Below are positions 18,284 to 27,873 of a DNA stretch of 64,000 bases, piece by piece. The DNA comes from Clostridia bacterium (GTDB lineage Bacteria; Bacillota; Clostridia; Christensenellales; CAG-138). The stretch covers positions 62,001 to 126,000 of the forward strand of contig JAFQXA010000016.1 of assembly GCA_017407205.1 (NCBI GenBank), in the 5' to 3' direction. Positions within the stretch are counted from its first letter, which is position 1. Every line of letters starts with the position of its first letter. The notes under the pieces were generated by a model. The model made no database searches and was not told the DNA's origin. It saw only the letters and a program-made list of their open reading frames with translations. A program made the position numbers and the translations under genes.

Positions 18284-19254
18284 GCCTCTTTCTTTTCTTC
18301 GTTGCCTGTTGAGCAACAGGGGGGAGTAAAGTCATCTTCCATGGAGGACATAGCAAGGTTGAAGGAAGCGATTGCGACCTCTATCATATCATCCGTAGGC
18401 TCTTTTGTTGTTATGTACTGAAGTGCCATGCCGGGCGCGCGGATAATGCGTGTAAATATGTTCTCGTGTTTTGCTGCAAACTGCAAAACCTCGTATGAAA
18501 AGCCTGCAACAAATGGCAGGAAAAGAAGCCTTGTAGCAAAGCGAACAATGAACGAATTACCAAAATCTATTGCCGCAAAGAACAGAATTGATATTGCCAT
18601 TACGAGGAACATATAGTTGGTTCCGCATCTTGGATGCAATCTTGAGTGCTTCTTTGCGTTTTCGGGAGTCAGATCTTCTTCTGCTTCATAGCAAGCTATT
18701 GTCTTATGCTCTGCACCGTGATACATGAAAACACGGCGAACATCTTTAATAAGTGCACAAAAGAGAATGTAGCCGATAAAGATTATAAGGCGAACGCCGC
18801 CCTCAGTAAGACTGCGCCAGATTTTGGGACCTGCGTATTCTGCGCCGAACACGAGTGAGCTTATGAGTGTGGGCAGGAAGAAGAAAAGACCGACGCTCAA
18901 AGCAACGGCGAAAATAACGGCAAAGCCCATGACTATGGTTTCTACAGACTTGCCAAGCTTTTCAGAAAGCCACTTTTCAAACTTTGAGGGCTCTTCTTCG
19001 AATATGTCTTCTCCGGCAATTTTTGCAGAGTCGGTAAGCGTTTGCATACCGATAACGAGTGAATCTACAAATGAAACAACACCGCGAACAATGGGCAAGC
19101 CTAAGAAAGTGCCTTTCTTTGCTTTTGAAACGTGGGGCTTATAATCTGTTACTATCGTGCCGTCGCTCTTTCTTACTGCAAGTGCGATGCCTTTTGGTGC
19201 ACGCATCATTACGCCTTCCATTACGGCCTGACCGCCGACTGAACATTTTTTCAT
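18280..19254 (-). CDS. DUF1385 family membrane protein
   Basis: A 324-residue protein of the DUF1385 family, which in Firmicutes usually precedes prmC and prfA. The N-terminal signature CSVGGQAVMEGVMMRAPKG is clear. At least three or four membrane segments are visible (about 95-125, 135-160, 190-235). A conserved YHGAEHKTIACYEAEE with His and Glu, and RLHPRCGTNYMF, could bind metal. Molecular function is not established. ATG 19254 is chosen because AAGGAG lies 9 bases upstream; the longer frame to 19311 lacks a ribosome site. Confidence 0.9.
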   Translation of the reverse strand: MKKCSVGGQAVMEGVMMRAPKGIALAVRKSDGTIVTDYKPHVSKAKKGTFLGLPIVRGVVSFVDSLVIGMQTLTDSAKIAGEDIFEEEPSKFEKWLSEKLGKSVETIVMGFAVIFAVALSVGLFFFLPTLISSLVFGAEYAGPKIWRSLTEGGVRLIIFIGYILFCALIKDVRRVFMYHGAEHKTIACYEAEEDLTPENAKKHSRLHPRCGTNYMFLVMAISILFFAAIDFGNSFIVRFATRLLFLPFVAGFSYEVLQFAAKHENIFTRIIRAPGMALQYITTKEPTDDMIEVAIASFNLAMSSMEDDFTPPCCSTGNEEKKEA

Positions 19255-19394
19255 GAAATACAGCTCCTTGATAGCCTTATATGTTTTTTTACTGCTTCGA
19301 TTATACCACATTATAACACATAAATTAAGAAATCAGTGTGAATAATGGTTGAAATCAAACCTTTTTGGTAATAATAGCTTCGAGGTGAGTTAAA

Positions 19395-20174
19395 TTGGCA
19401 AGAAAAAATACCATGTCAAAGAGATTAAAGAGAATAAAAGGCAATTTTATGTCATTTTGCCGTGAAAGAAAGGGCTATGTTTTATCGATAGCTTTACTGC
19501 TGGGTGTCGGACTTGTGTCCCTACTCGTATTTAAAAACGGAACGGATGGCGGGGAAGCTCCCACCCATGAAGCATCACAAATTGATATGCACGTGATTCC
19601 TACTCAGGAGGTGCTTGATGTATCAGCAAATAAGGACCAAAACTTAAGTCAGGCAGTTGACGAAGCGTTAAAGACGCAAACTCTTGCACCGATACCTACG
19701 CTCATGCCCGATTTTACACAAGCGCCTGAAAAGAAAAGCAATGCAGGCGAAAAGCTTGTATCTCCCGTAAGCGGTGAGGTTATATGGGGCTATGCCGTTG
19801 ACAGCCTTATATTTTCGCGTACACTTTCGCAGTGGATGACACATTGTGGGGTAGACATAGCCTCGCCAAAGGGGAGCGAAGTTCGTGCACTTGAAAACGG
19901 ACATATTGAAAACGTATATACCGATGACCTTTTGGGTGTCAGTGTTGTGCTTGTGCATGAAAACGGCATGATGAGCGTGTATGCGAACTTAAAAGAAGAG
20001 CCGCCCGTTAAAGAGGGACAGCTCATAAAAAAACGTGATGTTATAGGCTATGTTGGCGATACCGCCATAAGTGAATGTGGGGACGAAAGCCACCTGCACC
20101 TTGAACTTTACAAGGGGGACTTGCCCGTTGATCCGAGTGATTATATTCGCTTTGATAAAGGGAATATAGAGTAG
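19395..20174 (+). CDS. M23 peptidase, SpoIIQ-like membrane protein
   Basis: A 259-residue protein with one N-terminal membrane helix (YVLSIALLLGVGLVSLLVF, about 29-47), a low-complexity stalk, and a C-terminal LytM/M23 domain. The zinc-ligand pattern is intact: H-C-G-V-D and HLHLEL. The layout (short cytosolic basic part, one helix, stalk, LytM) is that of SpoIIQ, the forespore partner of SpoIIIAH in engulfment. Clostridial SpoIIQ may keep metal ligands that Bacillus SpoIIQ lost. The gene uses TTG at 19395 with GAGGTGA six bases upstream. SpoIIQ identity is inferred from layout and spore-former context; a generic cell-wall endopeptidase is the alternative. Confidence 0.7.
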   Translation: MARKNTMSKRLKRIKGNFMSFCRERKGYVLSIALLLGVGLVSLLVFKNGTDGGEAPTHEASQIDMHVIPTQEVLDVSANKDQNLSQAVDEALKTQTLAPIPTLMPDFTQAPEKKSNAGEKLVSPVSGEVIWGYAVDSLIFSRTLSQWMTHCGVDIASPKGSEVRALENGHIENVYTDDLLGVSVVLVHENGMMSVYANLKEEPPVKEGQLIKKRDVIGYVGDTAISECGDESHLHLELYKGDLPVDPSDYIRFDKGNIE

Positions 20175-20178
20175 AGCA

Positions 20179-23100
20179 TCAAAGCTTTACAGCGCCGTCA
20201 TGCAGGCGGAGGAAGTAAATATATTTTTCCTTAACGGGAATTCCCGTAAGCGTGGAAAGTGCATCTTCATAGAGTGAAAGCTGCTTTTCATGCTTTTTTG
20301 CTGCCTCGAATTTTTCAGAAGGGTATGCAACATAATCCGTCTTGTAATCAATCAATACCCATTCGTTATCCTCAATGAACGCACAGTCGATCATACCTTG
20401 CAGGAGTATCTTTTCGTCGCTTTGACCGTCCTTTATATCAAGAACGCTTGAAGCGGATATGCGGTGGTTGAACTTGAGCTCTCGCTCAACACGCTTTGAA
20501 GCACAAAGACGTTTTCCTATATCGCTCTCAAAGAAGCCGACTATCGAAGCAATGTTTACGCTTTCCGCATCTTCTTTAAGCATATAGCCCGAAAGCACAA
20601 GATTTTCCAATTCCTGCTTTACGCTCTCTTGGGTGTGGAGCTTTATCGAGATGAGCTCCATCACGCTGTGTGTTGCAGTTCCCTTTTTCAGTGCCGTATT
20701 CGCAGAAGTATTTACTGCAAAATAGGGGACTGTACGCTTTGAAACAGGATTGTCGCTAAGTGATGATACACTTATTTTTGCAGGAATTGTTGTTGCCTCA
20801 ATATACGGATATGTCCATGCAAAGGGTGATATGCTGTCATTGGGCAAGCTCAACGAAGCCTGTGATGCAAAACGCTTGTATTCGCTCTCGTCAAGCTCGT
20901 TGTCTGAAAGTGAAATCGACTGTGCCATGTGTATGTGGGGCTGTATGTTTAAGTACATGAGCCAGTCAAGGAATGAGTGTGCATAAAGTGCCCTTGTTGG
21001 GGTAAGTACCTTTGAAGCCTCGCTGTAACGCTTTTGAACATTATCAACTGCACCTATGAGTATGAGCTGTTCTTTTGCACGTGTCATTGCAACATATAAA
21101 AGCCTCATACGCTCTGCAATGTTTTTCTTGTGAAGCTTTGAAAGTATGCTTCGCCTGTAAATTGTATCGAGCCTTGTGTTGTTTACTACGGGGCAAATAC
21201 CTATACCGAGCTCGCCGTCTGTGAGAAGTGGGCTTTTGCTGTCCGTCTCGTTGAACCTTGCATCAAGACCTGCAAGTATAACAACGGGGTATTCAAGCCC
21301 CTTGCTCTTATGAATTGAAAGCACCGAAACAACATCGCTGTTGCTCTTCATAACGGGACTTTCGTTTGAGTGCGTGCTTGCCTTGTCCATGTATGCTATG
21401 AACGCGGAAAGCGAGCGTGCACCGTTTGATGTAAAGCTTTGAGCACGGGTGATGAGTGCATCAAGGTTATTGGAACGCACATCACCGCCCGACAATGCAC
21501 AGACAAACTCGTAAAAATGCGTTTCGTCAAGAAGCATATTCAAAAATTCGGGAAGATTTAAAAGCTTGCTCTCATAGCGCCATGCCTCGATGTTTTGAAG
21601 AAGTTTACGGCTCTTGTTTCCGAGCAAGGTGTCATCACATGAAGCCTTTATGAGTGCATCGATTACAGCTTCATTCTTGCTTGCATCACGGTATGTTGAA
21701 GTTAAACGGATAAGCTCTTCTGTTGTAAATCCGCCGATTACGGAACGAAGTACGCTCACGAGGGGTATATCCTGTCTGCGATTGTCGATTATTCGAAGCA
21801 GATTCATGAAAATCTGTACTTCTACAGCATCAAAGTAATCGCCCGAATGGTCTGACAGAGCAGGTATACCTTCGCTTGCCAGGGTTTTTACAAAATGGCT
21901 TGCAATATTACGCGGTGAATGGTGCAGTATTGCAAAATCGCAATAACGGTAGGGGCGTGACTCACCTGTGTGCGGATCTGTATATTCCTCACTTGAGATT
22001 ATCTGCCTTATTCTTACTGCCGCAAGCCTTGCCTCTGCTTCTGCACGATTTAAACCGCGCTCCGTGTTTTCGTTTGAATTGTCCTCATCATCGTTGTCAC
22101 CGCCTGAAGCTTCACTGTCGTCCTGAATTTCCTCAATACATGTTGAACGGTCGATGAGATGAAGCTCAACATTGCCTTTACCGATTGTGGCAACACCGCT
22201 TTTTAATGCTGCGTTTTCATCGTATTCAATATCGCAGTTTTCGCGATGCATAATTATGCTGAATATTTCGTTGGTCCTGTCAATAACGGAAAGACTGCTT
22301 CTAAAGTTTGCATTGAGGTCAATGCGTGAGCCGAAAGCGGAATCAGCATAAAGGTCGTACTTCTCTGTGAAAAGCTTTGGTTCTGCAAGGCGGAATCCGT
22401 AAATGGACTGCTTGACGTCACCCACGAGGAAAAGATTGTCCTCACGTTTTATGAGCGATATTATCTTTTCCTGAACAAGGTTTGAATCCTGATATTCGTC
22501 AACAAAAATATACTTGAATTTATTTTGGTATTCTTTCACTATAAGCTCATTTTTCAAGAGAGCAAGTGTCAAATGCTCCATGTCTGTGTAGTCAATGATT
22601 GCGTTTTCGGATTTCAGCTCCCCGTATTTTTTACAAAAGTCCTCCATGAAAGAGGCGAGACAGCACATAAGCGGATAAAAATCATTAAGCCGCTTTGCAT
22701 GGCTTTCAAGCGAAAGCGAGAAAACGGAATTAAACTCTGCAAACTTTTTTTTGAGTATATCGCGTGACTTTTTAAGCGGTGCTTTGTCCTCTTCACTCGT
22801 TCCGCGGGCAAAACAGGTCATGCGCACAAACTCAAACGAAGAAAGTGCATTTTGCATATCCGCGTATGTGTCAATAAGAAGGAGCGCGCGAAGCTTCATC
22901 ATTTCCTCGTCCATGAATATGACTGCCTTTTCAAACGAAGGCGTCAGGGCGTAATCCTCGCGTGTGGCGGAATAAGCATCAAGCTCTGCTTTTAATGTTT
23001 CCTTTATCGTGTTTAAAAACTCTTTAACTGCCTTTGATGAGGCAAGTTCATCTGCACTTATATTGTATGCCTCAACAGACGAGCGGAGATACTCAAACGG

Positions 23101-23655
23101 CTCAGGACGTGAAAACATATTCTCAAAAAGCTTTAAAACAATATCCGAAAACCTTTCGTCACCGCCGAAAACCTCGGTCAAAAGCGAGAAGTCCCCACTT
23201 TCGTCATGCTCATAATATTCTTCAATGAGTGCATCTATTGCATCTTTTCTGTATATCGCAATTTCGGTATCGTCACCTACACGGAAAGCAGGGTCAAGTC
23301 CTGCAAGGTTGAAGTGACGGCGCAGGAGACGCGCACAGAATGAGTGAAGCGTTGAAATGTGCGCTCTGCCTATTGACGAGGCGGCATCATTAAGCCGTGA
23401 GGCAAGCTCGCTTTGCCCGTCTTGTTGGAAAGCGGCGGCATTTTCCCTGAGCTTTTTTTCTATACGCTTTTTCATTTCAGAAGCTGCTGCCTTTGTAAAG
23501 GTTACAACGAGGAAATCGTCGCTCTTTGCACCCTCTGTTATAAGGCGAACTATACGCTCTGTCAAAACAGCAGTCTTGCCTGAGCCCGCCGCAGCTGAAA
23601 CCAGGAGATTACCCGTTTTATTTATTGCGTTTAATTGTTCAGGAGTCCATTTCAC
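20179..23655 (-). CDS. addA: ATP-dependent helicase/nuclease subunit A
   Basis: A 1158-residue UvrD-like helicase with a C-terminal nuclease. It resects double-strand ends for RecA loading together with AddB. Walker A AAAGSGKT lies near residues 20-27. YIFVDEYQDSN is Walker B, LVGDVKQSIYGFR is motif III, VLSIHKSKGLEYPVV is motif V, and LLYVAMTRAKEQLILIG is motif VI. The nuclease core is ECAFIEDNEWVLIDYKTDYV-like (VLIDYKTD). The start is set at GTG 23655, because AGGAGG lies 8 bases before it; ATG 23661 lies only 2 bases from the same site. It overlaps the end of addB by 17 bases. Confidence 0.93.
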   Translation of the reverse strand: MKWTPEQLNAINKTGNLLVSAAAGSGKTAVLTERIVRLITEGAKSDDFLVVTFTKAAASEMKKRIEKKLRENAAAFQQDGQSELASRLNDAASSIGRAHISTLHSFCARLLRRHFNLAGLDPAFRVGDDTEIAIYRKDAIDALIEEYYEHDESGDFSLLTEVFGGDERFSDIVLKLFENMFSRPEPFEYLRSSVEAYNISADELASSKAVKEFLNTIKETLKAELDAYSATREDYALTPSFEKAVIFMDEEMMKLRALLLIDTYADMQNALSSFEFVRMTCFARGTSEEDKAPLKKSRDILKKKFAEFNSVFSLSLESHAKRLNDFYPLMCCLASFMEDFCKKYGELKSENAIIDYTDMEHLTLALLKNELIVKEYQNKFKYIFVDEYQDSNLVQEKIISLIKREDNLFLVGDVKQSIYGFRLAEPKLFTEKYDLYADSAFGSRIDLNANFRSSLSVIDRTNEIFSIIMHRENCDIEYDENAALKSGVATIGKGNVELHLIDRSTCIEEIQDDSEASGGDNDDEDNSNENTERGLNRAEAEARLAAVRIRQIISSEEYTDPHTGESRPYRYCDFAILHHSPRNIASHFVKTLASEGIPALSDHSGDYFDAVEVQIFMNLLRIIDNRRQDIPLVSVLRSVIGGFTTEELIRLTSTYRDASKNEAVIDALIKASCDDTLLGNKSRKLLQNIEAWRYESKLLNLPEFLNMLLDETHFYEFVCALSGGDVRSNNLDALITRAQSFTSNGARSLSAFIAYMDKASTHSNESPVMKSNSDVVSVLSIHKSKGLEYPVVILAGLDARFNETDSKSPLLTDGELGIGICPVVNNTRLDTIYRRSILSKLHKKNIAERMRLLYVAMTRAKEQLILIGAVDNVQKRYSEASKVLTPTRALYAHSFLDWLMYLNIQPHIHMAQSISLSDNELDESEYKRFASQASLSLPNDSISPFAWTYPYIEATTIPAKISVSSLSDNPVSKRTVPYFAVNTSANTALKKGTATHSVMELISIKLHTQESVKQELENLVLSGYMLKEDAESVNIASIVGFFESDIGKRLCASKRVERELKFNHRISASSVLDIKDGQSDEKILLQGMIDCAFIEDNEWVLIDYKTDYVAYPSEKFEAAKKHEKQLSLYEDALSTLTGIPVKEKYIYFLRLHDGAVKL

Positions 23656-26600
23656 CGTCATCACCTCCTGCTTCTTGCATGAATTGTTCACGCGTTAAAG
23701 TATAAGCATTTCTGAATTTGCAGCCTTTGAATGCTTGGTCAAAACGGCAAATACTTGCATAATCGCAATATGTGCAAGCATTCTGCCGTGCGTTGTAGCT
23801 CATGGGCGAAACGCTTGCCTCACCGTCGAAAATCTGCTTTGCCGTGTCCGTAGCTTTTGAAAGTGCAAACCTTGTTATCTTTTCAAATTCGCCGTGTGTT
23901 GCTTTTGAAGCCCTGCTTGAAATACTGTCACCGCTTGAAAGCGTAACCTCTGTTTCGTCAAGCGTAAGACCTTTTAAACGGAACTGCTTTTCAAGCTCTC
24001 TTTGGAGTGCGTCCTTATCCTCTGTAAAGTCAAGAGTCTTTACCCTGTATGTCTGGTAATAAAATCCTGCCATGCGTGCCGCTTTTTGTGCGCAAACGAC
24101 CGCATGAATATAAAGCGGAAGCTGTAGTGAGAGCCCGTGATAAATATTCGAAAGCTTGAACGAAGCAGATGAGCTTCCCTTGTAATCTATTACTCTGTAT
24201 GAGTCCGTGCCGTCAATTTCCGCCTTGTCAACGCGGTCAATTTTGCCTGAAATCTTATAGTATTTGCCACCGCCGATATCGAGCCTGATCGGGGGGAATA
24301 AGGCATCTTCGGTGTCGCCGAACACAATCTCTGTACCTATAGGCATGAAGCGACCTGACTTCAATTGAGCAAGAACTGCAAAAGCTGTGTCCTTAACCGT
24401 AACGCAAAGGCGTTTTGCAAGTGCTCGGTTCTTTGCAGACGAAAGCAACAAGCCGTTGTTATGTTCCTTCAAAAGAATGGGGAGAATATCGGCCAAAAGC
24501 GTCGATGCATCTTCCTGTGTTATGTCTTTTATATCCTTTTCAAGCCCTAAAATTCGCTTTATGAACATATCAAGTGCATCGTGGCAGAAAGAGCCCTCGT
24601 CAACCTGAAGCTCTTTATATTCTTTTCTCGGAAGTATTTTAAGGCCATAGCGTGAAAAATGTTTGAACGGGCACTCGTTGAATGTTTCGAGGCGTGAAGC
24701 ACTTCCATGAGGATTTTTTCCGTAAAGCTCAAGAGACAGCTCCCTGCCAAAGGGTTCGGGCGAGCTTTGAGTGTAAAGTGCCGATTCTGCCTGTTCAAGC
24801 CTTTCTTTGTATTCATCCGAATTATAAAAAAGCGAGTACAGATAAGCGGCAGTACCGTCGTATTTTGACGTGTCTGCAAAGTGACGCAAACGCTTTATGA
24901 GTGACGCAAAAGCACCCTCCTTGCTTGGTGAATAACGGGTGCGAAGCTCGCTATCTTCAAGTGCGTTTATATCGGTATCCGTCTTGATTTCCGGGAATAT
25001 CGAATAAAGCTTGTCGATTATAAGGCAGGGCATGGGCTGTTCGCTTCCTGCCGTTATCGGGAATGAAAGATATAAAAGCTCCCTCGGCTTTGTGAGTATG
25101 CTGTAAACGTCGGTCATGGCTACAAGTGTTTCATTGTAGCTTGAAAACCAGGGCGTTATATTAAACTCCGACAAGCGTGCAAGCTCGCGATCGTCAATTA
25201 TCGAATCATCGGGGGTGGAGTGGGGGAAGTTGCCCTCGGTTGCACCGAGTACGAAAACCGCCTTGAGGCTTCTTGCTCTCGTTCTTCCGACGCTTCCGAA
25301 AAGAATCTGATCGGCAGTTGCAGGTATGCTTGAAATCTCAAAGCTTGACAAGCCCTCTTCGAACATTGCCGTGAATTCGGCAGTCGAAACCTCCTCGTCC
25401 GCCATAATTTCGTGAAGCTGTGAAAGCAGGCGGACAAGCATATCCAAAACCTGTGCGTTTTCGTTGGCGGCTTCTTTTCTGCCTGCGCTTAAAAGTGATT
25501 CTGTCAGCTTTTCCTGGTACTCAAATACACCGCTTTCTTCCATGTAGGAATAAAGCACCTCAACCTTTTGCGCAAAGGTTCGACTTTGTGCAAGTGAATT
25601 GCGAAGCGAAAGAAGTTTTTCAATCAGCTTTGAACGCACCTGCTCCTCTTTTTCAAAGCCTTCGCGCTCAAAGGGCTTTGTGAACATCATGTTCCTTATG
25701 CCGAAACGAATTACATAGTTTTCAAAAAGCTCTGCATCGGTAAGGTCTATGTCGAGTATGTCCGACTTTAAAACCTCAAGCACATCGTTCTTTGAAAAAC
25801 TGTTCATACAGGCGCGAAGCGAGTAAAGAATAAAGCGTGATGCACAATATGATGAAAGCGGATGCTTTATGTCAGTAAAACAGGGGATATTGCGTGAACG
25901 CAAAGCCCTCTGAACGGGAAGGGAATATGAATTCATATCCGTTGCAATGATTGCCATGTCCCTGAACCGCATACCGCTTTTTGCAGCGCTTAAAACGGCA
26001 TCAGCCGCAGCTTCGGCTTCTGTTGTGCGGTTTGTTGCCGTAAATATGTTTATGCCGTTGACTTCGCCGTCAAAAACTTGGGACGGATAGGCGAATATTT
26101 CCCGCTCAAGGTGCGCAAGAGCTTCTGTTGAAACTCGCTGATTATTTGAACGAAGCGTGATTGTTTTAATGTGTGAACCACGCATTTTTACTTCGTCGGT
26201 TATGCGTTTTAAGGCAAGGTCCTCTGCAAAGAATATATGCCTGTCCCTGCATGAGGGGGAAAGGTCTGTGCGGACGGATATTGTGAGACTGTCACAAACT
26301 TCCGCCATTTTGCCGATCATGCCGTATAACTGCTCCGTCATGAGGTCAAACCCGTCAATGAATACATCTGCACCTGCAAGCGGTGATGCAGGCATTGCCT
26401 CAATTACGGCATCGTAAATATCACGGCTGCTTATGCCACGGCTTTTTAATGTGTCATCGCAGAATGTATATAAAAGCGAAAGGTCGTGAAGCTTTTGGGA
26501 GAGGAGCACATCATCGCTTAAGGACTCAGATGCAAGCGTGAGCGCTTGGGGCGAGATTAAGAAACGGCTGCAAAGCTCGAATATCTCATCGCATTTTTCG

Positions 26601-26962
26601 GCAAATCCGCTCTTTGATGAAACCGAAGCAAACGCGGTGAGCTTTGAGGCGTTCTTGTGTATCGCTCGTCTTATGAGCATCCTTCTGCCCTGTGGGGATA
26701 GGAATACTTTTTTAATTCCTGCCTGCTCGGTGATGTATTCAGAAAGCGTTGTAAAAGAATAAACGCCAAGCCCCAAAAGACCTGCTCCAAAATCACCCGA
26801 CAGCTCTTTTTCGGTCTCAAAAGTGAATTGTTCGGGCACGATAAGAAACACACGTTTTTTATCCTGTGCTTTGTTTTCCACTGTGTTTTTTATCATACCG
26901 CGAAGCAGACTGCTCTTTCCTGAGCCGGCTCTGCCCGTGATGAATGTTACGGTTGCAGGCAT
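23639..26962 (-). CDS. addB: ATP-dependent helicase/nuclease subunit B
   Basis: A 1107-residue partner of AddA. The N-terminal Walker A TGRAGSGKSSLL lies at residues 9-20. The C-terminal PD-(D/E)XK nuclease shows SYRVIDYKGSSS and LQLPLYIHA. Cysteines of the 4Fe-4S staple are seen: one in ETFNECPFKHFSRYGL and three in NACTYCDYASICRF. Codon spacing to ThpR is zero bases (stop 26963, start 26962), so the two are co-transcribed. Confidence 0.93.
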   Translation of the reverse strand: MPATVTFITGRAGSGKSSLLRGMIKNTVENKAQDKKRVFLIVPEQFTFETEKELSGDFGAGLLGLGVYSFTTLSEYITEQAGIKKVFLSPQGRRMLIRRAIHKNASKLTAFASVSSKSGFAEKCDEIFELCSRFLISPQALTLASESLSDDVLLSQKLHDLSLLYTFCDDTLKSRGISSRDIYDAVIEAMPASPLAGADVFIDGFDLMTEQLYGMIGKMAEVCDSLTISVRTDLSPSCRDRHIFFAEDLALKRITDEVKMRGSHIKTITLRSNNQRVSTEALAHLEREIFAYPSQVFDGEVNGINIFTATNRTTEAEAAADAVLSAAKSGMRFRDMAIIATDMNSYSLPVQRALRSRNIPCFTDIKHPLSSYCASRFILYSLRACMNSFSKNDVLEVLKSDILDIDLTDAELFENYVIRFGIRNMMFTKPFEREGFEKEEQVRSKLIEKLLSLRNSLAQSRTFAQKVEVLYSYMEESGVFEYQEKLTESLLSAGRKEAANENAQVLDMLVRLLSQLHEIMADEEVSTAEFTAMFEEGLSSFEISSIPATADQILFGSVGRTRARSLKAVFVLGATEGNFPHSTPDDSIIDDRELARLSEFNITPWFSSYNETLVAMTDVYSILTKPRELLYLSFPITAGSEQPMPCLIIDKLYSIFPEIKTDTDINALEDSELRTRYSPSKEGAFASLIKRLRHFADTSKYDGTAAYLYSLFYNSDEYKERLEQAESALYTQSSPEPFGRELSLELYGKNPHGSASRLETFNECPFKHFSRYGLKILPRKEYKELQVDEGSFCHDALDMFIKRILGLEKDIKDITQEDASTLLADILPILLKEHNNGLLLSSAKNRALAKRLCVTVKDTAFAVLAQLKSGRFMPIGTEIVFGDTEDALFPPIRLDIGGGKYYKISGKIDRVDKAEIDGTDSYRVIDYKGSSSASFKLSNIYHGLSLQLPLYIHAVVCAQKAARMAGFYYQTYRVKTLDFTEDKDALQRELEKQFRLKGLTLDETEVTLSSGDSISSRASKATHGEFEKITRFALSKATDTAKQIFDGEASVSPMSYNARQNACTYCDYASICRFDQAFKGCKFRNAYTLTREQFMQEAGGDDGEMDS

Positions 26963-27499
26963 TTAAAATTTCTCCGTGTGCAGGGGTGTGTATACCATTT
27001 TTCCGCCTATGCGTTCGCTCTGGAAAAGCGTTATTGAGCTTACAAGCATTGAAGCGTTGGGCGAAATTGTTTTTTCAAGCTCGCCTTTTACAAGCTCGTC
27101 GTATGTTACGTTTCGGCCGAGTGTTATGTGGGGAGTAAAACGCTTGACTTCACGGGGAAAGCCGTACTGTGCAAGTGCGGACTCCAAGGCTTCGTGAAGT
27201 ACATTGAGCTCGTTTGTGTCTCCCTTGACGTCTATGTAAGCGGTGTGTGAACCGTTTTTCTCAAAACTTGAATATTTGCCAAGATGCAGATTGAAATTGC
27301 GTATACCGCGTACCGCTTCACGCATTGCAAGTGCAGCGGAAACAATATCATCCGTATCGCCTAAAAAGTGTAGTGTTATGTGAAAGCTGTCATTGGGCAC
27401 GAATCTTCCGCCCGTGCTCATTTGCTTCACTTCAGAAAGTATTGAAGCAAGCTGGGATTTCATGCTTCTGGGGAGCTCTATTGCGATAAAAGTGCGCAT
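26963..27499 (-). CDS. thpR: RNA 2',3'-cyclic phosphodiesterase (2H family)
   Basis: A 178-residue enzyme with the two HxTx motifs of the 2H phosphoesterases: FHITLHFLGD and TPHITLGRN. The N terminus MRTFIAIELP is the family hallmark. It opens 2',3'-cyclic phosphates on RNA ends and reverses a 2'-5' linkage. It directly abuts addB in the same direction. Confidence 0.93.
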   Translation of the reverse strand: MRTFIAIELPRSMKSQLASILSEVKQMSTGGRFVPNDSFHITLHFLGDTDDIVSAALAMREAVRGIRNFNLHLGKYSSFEKNGSHTAYIDVKGDTNELNVLHEALESALAQYGFPREVKRFTPHITLGRNVTYDELVKGELEKTISPNASMLVSSITLFQSERIGGKMVYTPLHTEKF

Positions 27500-27518
27500 A
27501 ATACCTCCGATTAAAAAT

Positions 27519-27564
27519 TTTGGGCAGCCGCAAAGCTGTAGTTAAAGCAAAACGGTTGCCCAAA
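27519..27564 (-). terminator. Terminator after the fba/DUF1292 unit
   Basis: TTTGGGCAGCCG (27519-27530) pairs with CGGTTGCCCAAA (27553-27564), with one G-T wobble. On the minus strand a TTTTT run follows. It separates DUF1292 from thpR. Confidence 0.75.
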
Positions 27565-27588
27565 TTATCGCATCAATATTTAAGGTGA

Positions 27589-27867
27589 TTACTCACCGTC
27601 TTCTGACTGCCTCTTTAAGAACTCACGGTAAACAGCCTCCAAAAGATCGGGATCTTCAATACCGCGAAGCTCTTCATCTTCGGCAAACTCATCATCATCA
27701 CCCGATGAGGGGACAAGAAGAAGTATTACCGCTTCAGCTTCAGCATCATCAGCAGGTAAGAGTACAGCATACTCTGCACCCTTGTAGGGCACAACGTCAA
27801 CAAGCTCAAAATCAAGCTCGTCACCGTCGTTTGCCATAAGTGTTACATAAGTGCGTTCGTCAGTCAT
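27589..27867 (-). CDS. DUF1292 family small acidic protein
   Basis: A 92-residue acidic protein starting DERTYVTLMANDGDELDFELVDVVPYKGAEYAVLLPADDAEAEAVIL, the signature of DUF1292 (YrzB-like). The C-terminal half is very acidic (SSGDDDEFAEDEE). Function is unknown. It starts 6 bases after the fba stop with a poor ribosome site, so it is probably read through from fba. Confidence 0.88.
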   Translation of the reverse strand: MTDERTYVTLMANDGDELDFELVDVVPYKGAEYAVLLPADDAEAEAVILLLVPSSGDDDEFAEDEELRGIEDPDLLEAVYREFLKRQSEDGE

Positions 27868-27873
27868 CTTAAA

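Noticed and set aside
19340..19380. Forespore sigma-F promoter before the SpoIIQ-like gene
   Set aside because: GGTAATAATA fits a sigma-F -10, but no GYATA-like -35 lies at 14-18 bases upstream.
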